Source: Silvibacterium bohemicum (GTDB lineage Bacteria; Acidobacteriota; Terriglobia; Terriglobales; Acidobacteriaceae). Taken from it: 64,000 bases of DNA. The stretch is taken from positions 124,001-188,000 of the forward strand of contig NZ_LBHJ01000002.1 of NCBI RefSeq assembly GCF_001006305.1, in the 5' to 3' direction. A model generated the notes under the pieces. It saw only the letters and a program-made list of their open reading frames with translations, made no database searches and had not been told where the DNA came from. The position numbers and the translations under genes are program-made. Below, one piece after another: positions 25,069 through 32,369 of the stretch. The first letter of the stretch is position 1. Each line of letters starts with the position of its first letter.

Positions 25069-28000
25069 TGAACAGCGGAACTCCTCAATGCTTTTTCGAA
25101 GCTGTCTGATGTGACATATCGCGTCTGGTAATTTTGCCAGTCTTCAGGATGGTGACGATAAACCCATTCCGTTTCCAAGCGACCGGGCGGCGTGTCGTAA
25201 AGCTTGCGCGCGTGATAGGGCAGCGGCTGGATCGTTGCAGAATACGTCGAGTTATAGTCGCCGTCTTTGATCCATCCATCCCCGGCAATCACATAATCGC
25301 GCACCCATCCGGCATGAGGCGGTGCAAGCGCGGGAAAACGCAGCGACATTTCATCGCCGGCGTTCATGATCACGTAGCGGTCGTCGGTCTGCGCGAGCAA
25401 TGCGCGCACATCTCCGTAACGCGTGTAGTAGCCGGGCAGGTCGCGCCAGATCTGCGTGGTTGCGGCGAGATGGTTGTAGTCGGGAACTTCGGGCGACGAT
25501 GGATTCGCCTGGTGAATCACCGAATAGCCCCGATAGTGGAGATCGGCCGAAGATGGATCGATCCGAGTGACCTTGATTGCGGTGTCCGGCAATCCGCGCG
25601 CCCATTGGATCTGATCCCAATAAACTTCAAGATTCGTGCGGAGCCGCAGCTTGTGAGGCGCGTCCTTCGGAAAGAGGCCGGTGAGATCGATGAGGCAAAT
25701 CTTCTTGCGTCCGGCAGGAAAGCCAAGGTTCGCGCGCGCAACGTGCCAATGGCCCTGGCTATCCATTGTTTCAAGGCTGAGCGGACGCGGCATCTCGTGG
25801 CTTCCCTGGCTGATGGCCACATTGATCGAGGAATCCGACGGATGCAGCCATCCCTTGGCAATCAGATATAGAGGACCTTCGGTTGGGATGTTATTCCCGA
25901 GATCGATCTCGACATAATGATCGCGCGTGACGCCCTGATACTGGCCGCGTCCGAAGTTATCGAGATATTTGCCATCTAAGTCGCGCAAGGTTGCGGTGGC
26001 ATCGTTGCCTTTGTCGTCGACGGCGTGAGCGATTGGTTGGGGCGTGCTGACTGTCGTTATGGCGGGCTTAACGGCAGGGACCACAAAGCGCTCATCGGTG
26101 AAGATGTCAGTACCCGCCGGATGGTCGATAGCCATGAGCGCGAGGTGATCGTAGTAATAGGTCTCCCAGAGCTCGCCGGTGATGCGCAGATCGTAGTAGC
26201 CATCGTGCGGGACGAGTTGGTCGCCGCGAATCTTGTACCACTCCTCGGTGGCTGCGATGCTGGCGGTGCCGAGCGCATTGATGCGCAGCCCGAGGGCCGA
26301 CCCCCACGGAACGGCATCCTTCACGAAATCCATCCGTGTACCGTTCCATGCGAAGAGAAACGGGCAGGAGCCCTTCAGCCGCTGTTCGGTCAGGACCTGC
26401 TGATCGGCCTTCAACGCAAACTCCGCGCGCACCGAGCCGTTCGGCCACACGATGCGGGCAACGTCGGAACTGCTGTGCTCGCCGAGACCGAAATGTAGTT
26501 GCGGACCATCGATGGGCTGCTTCTGCGTAAGCAGCGCCGAGCGAATTTCGATTTCCCCGCCGATACCGAACGAATTGATGCGCTGATCGCCGGTCGATTG
26601 CCTGGCACGTGGCCGGATGATCTGCCAGTGATAATTTTTCGTTCCCTGAGCAACTGCCTTCTGTGGCTGTCCGTCCGCAGTCAGCCCAAGCAATACCATG
26701 TGCCCATCTGCGCTGATGTCGGAGATATCGAACACCCGGGCCGGACCTACGGGAGCCTTCATCAGGCTGAAGCTCCCGCTCTCGTCGGCGAGCCACACCA
26801 GAGCTCCTGCAGAAGTCGAGAGCGGAGAGGACGTCACCTGCATAAGGATGAGATCAATTGCGCCGTTGTTGTCTATGTCGGCAGCGCGGAGCCGCACTGC
26901 GCCGGAGAGACTGGCGGTGGGATCCGGTATTTGCGCGATATTGCTTGTGCTCCAGCCTGGTGCGGCTTCCGTGGCTGAGAGGCGCGTGATTGTGCCGCTA
27001 GGTTGAACCACGACGAGGTCCAGAACGCCATCGCGATCGATATCGGCAGCCGTGATCGCGCGAGCTTCCGACACACTGTCAGGAACGGCTTGCGCCGCGA
27101 AGTTGCCCGAGCGCTGGTTGAGAAAAACATGCAGCCGTCCCTCTCCATCGATCAGCGAAGCATCGGGGTTGCCATCGCCGTTGAGGTCGGCCCACACGAA
27201 CTGGCGTATCCCTGAGATCCCCGCAAAGGGATGAATGGGCTGGAAGGTTCCATCGCCATTGTTGCGAAGAACAGTCGGCAGGCCGCTGGCTGTGCCAAGC
27301 ACGATGTCGAGATCGCCGTCGGCTTCGATGTCTACGGCCCATGCGCCGGTGTAGCTGGCATCCAGAATAGATTTCGGAAGCTTCGTCGCCGCGGTCACAT
27401 CGGTGAAGGCCGTGGGGCTGTCCTGCCGCATGAAGCGCAGGCCGTCGGAGCCGGCCAGCACCAGGTCCATCTTGAAGTCATAGTTGAAATCGATAGAGAG
27501 AATGCTCTCGGGAGAAAGCGGAGCTGGTTTCGATCCGCCGGGAAACGGGAACTCAGCGCCGGAGCTAAGCTGAACCTTCTGCGAATTCGCAGTTGCAACC
27601 ACCGGCGCGCCTTCGCCGGTGAGCGAGATGGCTCCGATCCAATCCCATCGATTATTTCCGGAATTCGCTATCGGCTGGGCTGCGAAGGTCATGCTGCGAT
27701 CCGCCGGCGCTGGCGTGGATGCGGGCGAGGGCAGCTTCAGGAAATGCGTGAGTGGCTGTGCCTCTTCACCGGGTGCGGGTTTAAGCAGCGCGAGGCTGGC
27801 GCGAAACTGCGGCAGCTGCATGAGCACGTTGCGCAGAAAGATGGTGCGTGTTGCTGCGGGATGAGTATCAGGCGCGGTCGACGCAGCCTGCAGCGCAGTC
27901 AACTGTTGCTGGATCGCGGGCGGCCATCCCGTCGACTGTGCCTCGATGTCCTTCACCATGGCGTGAAGCAGCGGATCGTTGCCCATCTTCGCGGAGATGC

Positions 28001-28595
28001 GCGCCAGATCGAGAGTGGCGGCAAGGTTCTTGGGATAGATCACGAGGATGTGCTGCAGGACGTGTTGATACTGCAGGTCGCTATCCGGGGCGCCCTGCCG
28101 CTCGATCTCCGATGCCAACGCGTAGGTCGCCCACACGTTCTTTGGGTTCAAGCCCGCAGCGAGGCCTAAATTGGTGATGGCCGCCTGCGAGTTGCCGCGA
28201 TCGCTCTCCAGAACGCCGAGCAGGTAGTAAATCTGATCGTTGCGCGAAGCAAGCTGCAGAGCGCGATTCAGCCGCTCGGCTGCGGCGTCGAAGTTGCGCT
28301 GACGCAGCGCGAGGATGCCCCAGTTGACCCAGATCGCCGGCTCCTCCGGCACGTTCTTTGCCGCGTTCGACAGAGTGCTTTCGGCGCGCACATCATCACC
28401 CACCTGGAGCGCCGCGAGGCCGACATAGAAATCCGAAACTACATCTCTGTAGGCTTCCGAATTCTGATCGGGCAGCTTGCCGCCGCGGTGGCAGCCAGCA
28501 ATGGTGACCACCGCGCATGAGACCAGCGCAATCAGGTAGCGAAGAGAGCGGGGTATGCGCACAACGTGGCGGGGCAGGAGGCCTTGGGTTTTCAT
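25065..28595 (-). CDS. Large TPR / FG-GAP / UnbV lipoprotein with an unrecognised C-terminal half
   Basis: About 1,176 aa from ATG 28595, chosen because GGAAG lies 5 nt upstream and the lipobox IAGC (Cys 35) then sits correctly. Starts at 28682 (GTG) and 28607 would push the signal inward. Residues about 70-210 are TPR (AIWVNWGILALRQRNFDAAAERLNRAL and similar). About 340-640 are FG-GAP-like blades (DIEADGDLDIVLGT, DLNGDGNPDASLI, DIDRDGVLDLVVV). About 690-770 is an UnbV-type segment (RINSFGIGGEIEIRSA ... QLHFGLGEH). The last about 390 residues, beginning GSCPFLFAWNGTRMDFVKD, match no domain I know. It is Trp/Tyr-rich and probably beta-rich and extracytoplasmic. Confidence 0.82.
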   Translation of the reverse strand: MKTQGLLPRHVVRIPRSLRYLIALVSCAVVTIAGCHRGGKLPDQNSEAYRDVVSDFYVGLAALQVGDDVRAESTLSNAAKNVPEEPAIWVNWGILALRQRNFDAAAERLNRALQLASRNDQIYYLLGVLESDRGNSQAAITNLGLAAGLNPKNVWATYALASEIERQGAPDSDLQYQHVLQHILVIYPKNLAATLDLARISAKMGNDPLLHAMVKDIEAQSTGWPPAIQQQLTALQAASTAPDTHPAATRTIFLRNVLMQLPQFRASLALLKPAPGEEAQPLTHFLKLPSPASTPAPADRSMTFAAQPIANSGNNRWDWIGAISLTGEGAPVVATANSQKVQLSSGAEFPFPGGSKPAPLSPESILSIDFNYDFKMDLVLAGSDGLRFMRQDSPTAFTDVTAATKLPKSILDASYTGAWAVDIEADGDLDIVLGTASGLPTVLRNNGDGTFQPIHPFAGISGIRQFVWADLNGDGNPDASLIDGEGRLHVFLNQRSGNFAAQAVPDSVSEARAITAADIDRDGVLDLVVVQPSGTITRLSATEAAPGWSTSNIAQIPDPTASLSGAVRLRAADIDNNGAIDLILMQVTSSPLSTSAGALVWLADESGSFSLMKAPVGPARVFDISDISADGHMVLLGLTADGQPQKAVAQGTKNYHWQIIRPRARQSTGDQRINSFGIGGEIEIRSALLTQKQPIDGPQLHFGLGEHSSSDVARIVWPNGSVRAEFALKADQQVLTEQRLKGSCPFLFAWNGTRMDFVKDAVPWGSALGLRINALGTASIAATEEWYKIRGDQLVPHDGYYDLRITGELWETYYYDHLALMAIDHPAGTDIFTDERFVVPAVKPAITTVSTPQPIAHAVDDKGNDATATLRDLDGKYLDNFGRGQYQGVTRDHYVEIDLGNNIPTEGPLYLIAKGWLHPSDSSINVAISQGSHEMPRPLSLETMDSQGHWHVARANLGFPAGRKKICLIDLTGLFPKDAPHKLRLRTNLEVYWDQIQWARGLPDTAIKVTRIDPSSADLHYRGYSVIHQANPSSPEVPDYNHLAATTQIWRDLPGYYTRYGDVRALLAQTDDRYVIMNAGDEMSLRFPALAPPHAGWVRDYVIAGDGWIKDGDYNSTYSATIQPLPYHARKLYDTPPGRLETEWVYRHHPEDWQNYQTRYVTSDSFEKALRSSAVQ

Positions 28596-28671
28596 CCAGT
28601 CTTCCATTTTGGCGCTTATCAGGAAGACCTCGCAATGAAACTCGTAGCTTTTACCAGCCATGCTGGAGAAT

Positions 28672-29280
28672 TCAGCTCTCACGGCCGGCAGCCTGCATCT
28701 TTCTCAGCCTCTTCTTGCGGCGCTGCTCACGCTTCACGCTCATGGCTTTAATCCACAGGAAACCAACACCCACAAAGGGCAGCGCGAAGAGCAGCAGACC
28801 CCAGCGTCCCAGCAGTGTGGGCGTGACGGGGACATCGGTCGAGGTCTCGCCGCTGCCCAGCGTGCTGGTGAGGATCAGGCGGACGTGCCATTGCTCTTCC
28901 TTGTCGAAGGGGACTTCGGTCTTGTACTCCACACGATCGCGAAGCTTCTCGCGCCATGCTCCGTAGCGGGCTTCGGCGAGCCGTTTGCTGACCGGCTGGA
29001 CCGCGATCTCGACCTTGATATCGCTGGGAACGGATTTCCCCGGCGGCGGATCGATGGTGATGAAGAAGGAGCCGGTCCCGACGTCGGGATTGCTCCAGAC
29101 ATCGACCTTGTAAGGGCCCACCGTGCGGTTCTGCATGATGGGGAAGGGTGGTCCGACGTGCGCCCAGGCTGGAACGCTGCTGCAAAGAACGATCACGGTG
29201 AGCCAGAGGCTTTTGTGCCAGAGGAGCGCGCATGCGGATTGGAAGGTCATCTTCATTGGTCTGAACTGTCGAACTATCAT
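28672..29280 (-). CDS. Secreted protein with C-terminal membrane anchor, redox-operon partner
   Basis: 202 aa from ATG 29280, whose ATGA overlaps the polyferredoxin stop; ATG 29256 (MKMTFQSAC) is an alternative with a tidier signal peptide. Signal segment SLWLTVIVLCSSVPAWA precedes a beta-rich extracytoplasmic domain (HVGPPFPIMQNRTVGPYKVDVWSNPDVGTGSFFITIDPPPG). This looks FixH-like/CopC-like: an Ig-type fold with a conserved HVGPPFP start. A C-terminal helix (LLGRWGLLLFALPFVGVGFLWI) is followed by a basic tail (KREQRRKKRLRK) on the cytoplasmic side. No metal-binding Cys is seen. The position between a polyferredoxin and UnbV proteins suggests an accessory electron-transfer subunit. Confidence 0.72.
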   Translation of the reverse strand: MIVRQFRPMKMTFQSACALLWHKSLWLTVIVLCSSVPAWAHVGPPFPIMQNRTVGPYKVDVWSNPDVGTGSFFITIDPPPGKSVPSDIKVEIAVQPVSKRLAEARYGAWREKLRDRVEYKTEVPFDKEEQWHVRLILTSTLGSGETSTDVPVTPTLLGRWGLLLFALPFVGVGFLWIKAMSVKREQRRKKRLRKMQAAGRES

Positions 29281-30782
29281 CCGGCCATGATGGTGGCGCG
29301 CATATCCATCGGTTGGGTCATGAGCCAGAGGGAGGCCAGGAAGAGCAGTACGCACACCGTGGCCCAGGGAGTGAAGACGCGCAACGCATGATCTTCCGAG
29401 TCGTCTTCCGCCAGCCTCCAGACGATGCTCAAAGACCCGGCGAGGCCGAGCAGGAGAAAGCCGAATTCAATCGGCTGGACGATGGCCTGGGGCAGGCCCA
29501 CGAGCGTCCAGCGCGGATCGCCGAGGATGGGCCAGCCCAGGTCGACGAAGGCGCTCTGGGTGACCGGCACGATGGTGTAGAGCCCCGTAAAGAAGTGGTA
29601 GCCGTAATGTGCCAGCCACATTCCGAAGCCGAGCGGGACCAGCGCATAGGTGTAGCGGACGATCAACGGGAGCCAGGCTCGCCGCACGCCTGCCCAGGCG
29701 AGGGTGACCCATCCTGCCAGGCCCAGCAACACTGCGGGCTCGACAACGAGGAAGAAAGCGAAGAGCAGGCCGAGGATCGGTGCTTCCTGGTGGATGTGGA
29801 GCTTGATGCTCAGCCAGCTCTCGGCCGCATAGACCGGGCTGACCATGCCGAAGGCGTTCATGAGCGCGCCGAAGCAGAAGACGACGGTGAGCGCAGCGAT
29901 GTCCTTGCGGCGTGAGAAAAAGCCGATGCCGGAGCGCTGCGGATCGGTCATCAGCTCGCTTGCGGGAAGACGGCTCAGGATGCCGACATTGTCGTGGGGG
30001 CATGCATGCACGCAATCGAGGCAAAAGGTGCAGTCCATGTTGCCCACCTTCGCCGGCTGGAAGAGCGCCAGCTCGCAGCCGCGCTGCAGGATCACCAGAT
30101 CCGCCGCCGGCTCGCGGCGGCCGCGAATGCAATCGTTCGTGCGGCAGCTATCGCAGACCTCGTGATCGCGCACCGCAACCTCGGTCGGCGATACGGTCGC
30201 CGCGATGAAATTGAACTGGCCGATCGGGCAGACAAACTTGCAGAAGGCCGCATGCTTGAAGAGTCCGTCGATCACCAGCACGGCGGCAAAGTATCCCACG
30301 ATGACCCAGGCCGTGATCCACGGCGAAGACCACATGCTGAAGAGTTCGTAGCTGAAGAGGATGAGGGCGAAGAGCCCGACGGGAATCCACTTGTTGCGCA
30401 GAGGGCGCGGCCAGTTGAATCGCGGCTGAATGAAGCGGCGCATCGCATTGCGCACCAGCATGAAAGGGCAGGCCAGGCAAAAGAAGTTGCCCGCGCAGAG
30501 CAGCACCAGCACCAGCGCGCCGCGGAAGTGAACCCACCCCAGCACAGTTGCCAGGTTTTTCGGGGCGAGCGATGGGCCGAGGAGTCCGTGTACGATCATC
30601 GCCACGCTGACGAGAAGCACCGGAATCTGCAGAACAGTGCGGGAGTGCCGCCAGGAGAGAAAGCTGCCGATCAGCGGCACGCGCAGCAGGTCGAAGCCGT
30701 GATTGTCCGGCTCGTCATCCCGTCCGAAGGGATCATCAAAGTGCCCGCCGGAGCGGCTCGGATTGGGAATGGTTGCAGGCAT
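29277..30782 (-). CDS. NapH/CcoG(FixG)-like membrane polyferredoxin
   Basis: 501 aa with about nine membrane segments and three Cys regions: GNFFCLACPFML near 100, FCKFVCPIGQFN near 187, and a 4Fe-4S cluster region with CDSCRTNDC and CTFCLDCVHACPHDN (about 210-265). The layout is that of NapH/CcoG-type polyferredoxins, which pass electrons between quinol and periplasmic or membrane acceptors. It is extended by about five further helices. The first motif is CxxCP, not the full eight-Cys ferredoxin set. It lies 5 bp after the FixH-like gene and overlaps the next gene by 4 nt. The real donor and acceptor are unknown. Confidence 0.85.
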   Translation of the reverse strand: MPATIPNPSRSGGHFDDPFGRDDEPDNHGFDLLRVPLIGSFLSWRHSRTVLQIPVLLVSVAMIVHGLLGPSLAPKNLATVLGWVHFRGALVLVLLCAGNFFCLACPFMLVRNAMRRFIQPRFNWPRPLRNKWIPVGLFALILFSYELFSMWSSPWITAWVIVGYFAAVLVIDGLFKHAAFCKFVCPIGQFNFIAATVSPTEVAVRDHEVCDSCRTNDCIRGRREPAADLVILQRGCELALFQPAKVGNMDCTFCLDCVHACPHDNVGILSRLPASELMTDPQRSGIGFFSRRKDIAALTVVFCFGALMNAFGMVSPVYAAESWLSIKLHIHQEAPILGLLFAFFLVVEPAVLLGLAGWVTLAWAGVRRAWLPLIVRYTYALVPLGFGMWLAHYGYHFFTGLYTIVPVTQSAFVDLGWPILGDPRWTLVGLPQAIVQPIEFGFLLLGLAGSLSIVWRLAEDDSEDHALRVFTPWATVCVLLFLASLWLMTQPMDMRATIMAG

Positions 30783-30787
30783 TGCAA

Positions 30788-31174
30788 TCAGCGGCTGGCG
30801 ACGCCTCTCAGGTCCATCTGGCGTTCCAGCTTCTTGCCGCCGGGAAGCTCGACGTGCGTCAGCACCACCCAGTCGCCGCCCATATTCAGGTTAAGGGTGG
30901 CAAGGTAATCGCCGGGCTTTTCTTTCCTGGCCTCAGCAAAGACCGGGCTCATCCCGGGATGCGACATATCGGCCTCGACGGTGATCCTGACTGCCTCTAC
31001 CGGCCTCGCGGCCGCGTCCGATAGTTGGATCGCCACGCTGGCCGGTCCAACGCGGGGAGGCTGAGGCGTGATCCGCTGTTGGATGGAGATCCCCGCATCA
31101 TCGATCGGACGGGTGCGATGGCAGGCGGTCATCGCCAATGCCTCTGCCAGCAGAAGAAGGCTCGCATTGACCAT
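30788..31174 (-). CDS. FixH/YtkA-like lipoprotein
   Basis: 128 aa from ATG 31174, which gives a lipoprotein signal (MVNASLLLLAEALAMTAC, Cys 18). A longer TTG start at 31261 is possible but buries the signal. The domain (ISIQQRITPQPPRVGPASVAIQLSDAAARPVEAVRITVEADMSHPGM through DYLATLNLNMGGDWVVLTHVEL) is an Ig-like FixH/YtkA fold with the MSHPGM motif. Related proteins assist copper or cytochrome assembly. It lies 5 bp before the polyferredoxin gene, as FixH commonly accompanies FixG. It may deliver or stabilise a metal site. Confidence 0.75.
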   Translation of the reverse strand: MVNASLLLLAEALAMTACHRTRPIDDAGISIQQRITPQPPRVGPASVAIQLSDAAARPVEAVRITVEADMSHPGMSPVFAEARKEKPGDYLATLNLNMGGDWVVLTHVELPGGKKLERQMDLRGVASR

Positions 31175-31262
31175 CCTCTGCCTGCGCGCTTTCGTCAGGG
31201 AAGGTTTCGACGGGGCGCTTACATCTGCATCCGTGCTGCTTTGTTTGAACAGCTTGTCCAAC

Positions 31263-31886
31263 TTATCCTAGATTGCTGGCAGGACTGGCGGCAGCGGCCT
31301 CTTCGTCCTTATGCCAGGAGCAGGTGCACGCCGCCGCATGCTGCCTTTCATTGGCGGGCGGAAACATGTGGTAGTACATGCCGATGACCATGGGGATGAA
31401 AACGATCGAGTTGTAGAAGAGGTGAAGCTCCACGCGCGGGAAAAAGAGCTGCAGCACGCTGCACGGAACCGGCTTCCCCCAGAAATTGTGATGGATCGTC
31501 GCCTGCAGAATCAGCAGGAAATGCTCGATGTGGTGCCAGAACTGGATGACCAGAGCAGTCGTCCACCACTTGCGGCTGATGCCTGTGAATCCTCTGCGCA
31601 GCACCCACAGCCCGATGAGCATGACCAGCGCATAGCCGTAATGCAGCGTTTCGGACTTGATGAGCCACGGATACCACAGACCCACAATGCCGTTCGCCTT
31701 GGGACGCGGCCAGCCCATCACATAAATCTGGTAAGCCTGAACCAGATGCTCACCCCAATGCGCCAGAACGATGGCCATGAAGACCTGCAAGGCGCGCTCA
31801 TGCCATTGCGAATTGAGCTTCTGATAAAAGCTGGAGCCGGAGGAAGGAGCCAGGGCGACATTGGGAATACTGTGACTTGCGGCCAT
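31263..31886 (-). CDS. His-rich four-helix membrane protein, first gene of the redox operon
   Basis: 207 aa from ATG 31886, chosen for AAGAGG 9 nt upstream; an open frame continues to 32024 without any family feature. Four hydrophobic helices contain paired histidines: ALQVFMAIVLAHWGEHLVQ, LHYGYALVMLIGLW, VIQFWHHIEHFLLILQ and ELHLFYNSIVFIPMVIGMYYHM. The intramembrane HxxEH and HHxEH patterns could bind heme b or a di-metal centre. The C-terminal tail is Cys/His-rich (HAAACTCSWH). I recognise no named family. Position at the head of the redox operon suggests a quinone- or heme-linked input subunit. Confidence 0.75.
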   Translation of the reverse strand: MAASHSIPNVALAPSSGSSFYQKLNSQWHERALQVFMAIVLAHWGEHLVQAYQIYVMGWPRPKANGIVGLWYPWLIKSETLHYGYALVMLIGLWVLRRGFTGISRKWWTTALVIQFWHHIEHFLLILQATIHHNFWGKPVPCSVLQLFFPRVELHLFYNSIVFIPMVIGMYYHMFPPANERQHAAACTCSWHKDEEAAAASPASNLG

Positions 31887-32105
31887 CGATCGATACCTCT
31901 TAAAAGCCAGAATAGAGGGAAGACCCAATATACGCAGCAGGGAAATGCCGGTCTTCATCCCTTGGATCGGCCACCTTATCAATCGAAAGATGGAGATTTT
32001 TTGACCTGGCGAATTTATTTGCAAATTTACGGGGCTGTGAGGTCAGGGCCTTCCCGGCAGGCAGAGTCTCGTGGGCGGGAATCTTCCCGGCGTCAAAGGA
32101 GCTTT
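31887..32105. promoter_or_regulatory. Divergent promoter region of the redox operon and the His-rich small gene
   Basis: 219-bp divergent spacer that must hold the promoter of the eight-gene minus operon. A perfect 10-bp palindrome ATTTGCAAAT lies at 32017-32026, just after TTGACC at 32001. AGGAG at 32097-32101 serves the 32106 gene. Assignment of TTGACC as a -35 element is a guess; the AT-rich palindrome could be an operator. Confidence 0.45.
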
Positions 32106-32306
32106 ATGGCACACGAATCGCATCGCAAAGCAGCCGAGCACCACGAACACGCTGCCAAGGCACACCACGCAGCAGCGGAACACCACGAGCAGGGCAACCA
32201 CGAGGAAGGGCACAAGCACTCCCAGCAGGCCCACGAGCATTCGGCAAAGGCTCACGAACACTCCAAGGACGCGCACGAGAAGTCGCAGCACGCTTCTGTG
32301 AAATAG
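32106..32306 (+). CDS. Small His/Ala/Glu-rich protein, 66 aa
   Basis: ATG 32106 with AGGAG ending 4 nt upstream. MAHESHRKAAEHHEHAAKA through HEKSQHASVK is a continuous charged helix with about a quarter His and regular AHxHS/AEHHE steps. It belongs to a widespread class of short His-rich helical proteins in Proteobacteria and Acidobacteria that some annotate as stress or metal-associated. No activity is established. It is too short and repetitive for any deeper call. It stands alone between the redox operon (divergent) and the GH3 gene (convergent). Confidence 0.8.
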   Translation: MAHESHRKAAEHHEHAAKAHHAAAEHHEQGNHEEGHKHSQQAHEHSAKAHEHSKDAHEKSQHASVK

Positions 32307-32369
32307 AAGCGCCCGAGACCGACGCGCACCAGCGGCATCCTCTGCAAAGAGGACGCCGCCTGGCCCGCG

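Noticed and set aside
29994-30908. 304-aa plus-strand frame opposite the polyferredoxin
   Set aside because: Antisense shadow; the minus-strand frame has ordered Cys motifs and membrane helices.
20575-31886. Enediyne biosynthetic gene cluster
   Set aside because: UnbU/UnbV-like genes occur, but no iterative PKS, thioesterase, UnbL or self-resistance gene is seen in the window.
31311-32306. 331-aa plus-strand frame ending in the His-rich protein
   Set aside because: Only the last 66 codons carry a ribosome binding site and known composition; the earlier part is antisense to the membrane protein gene.
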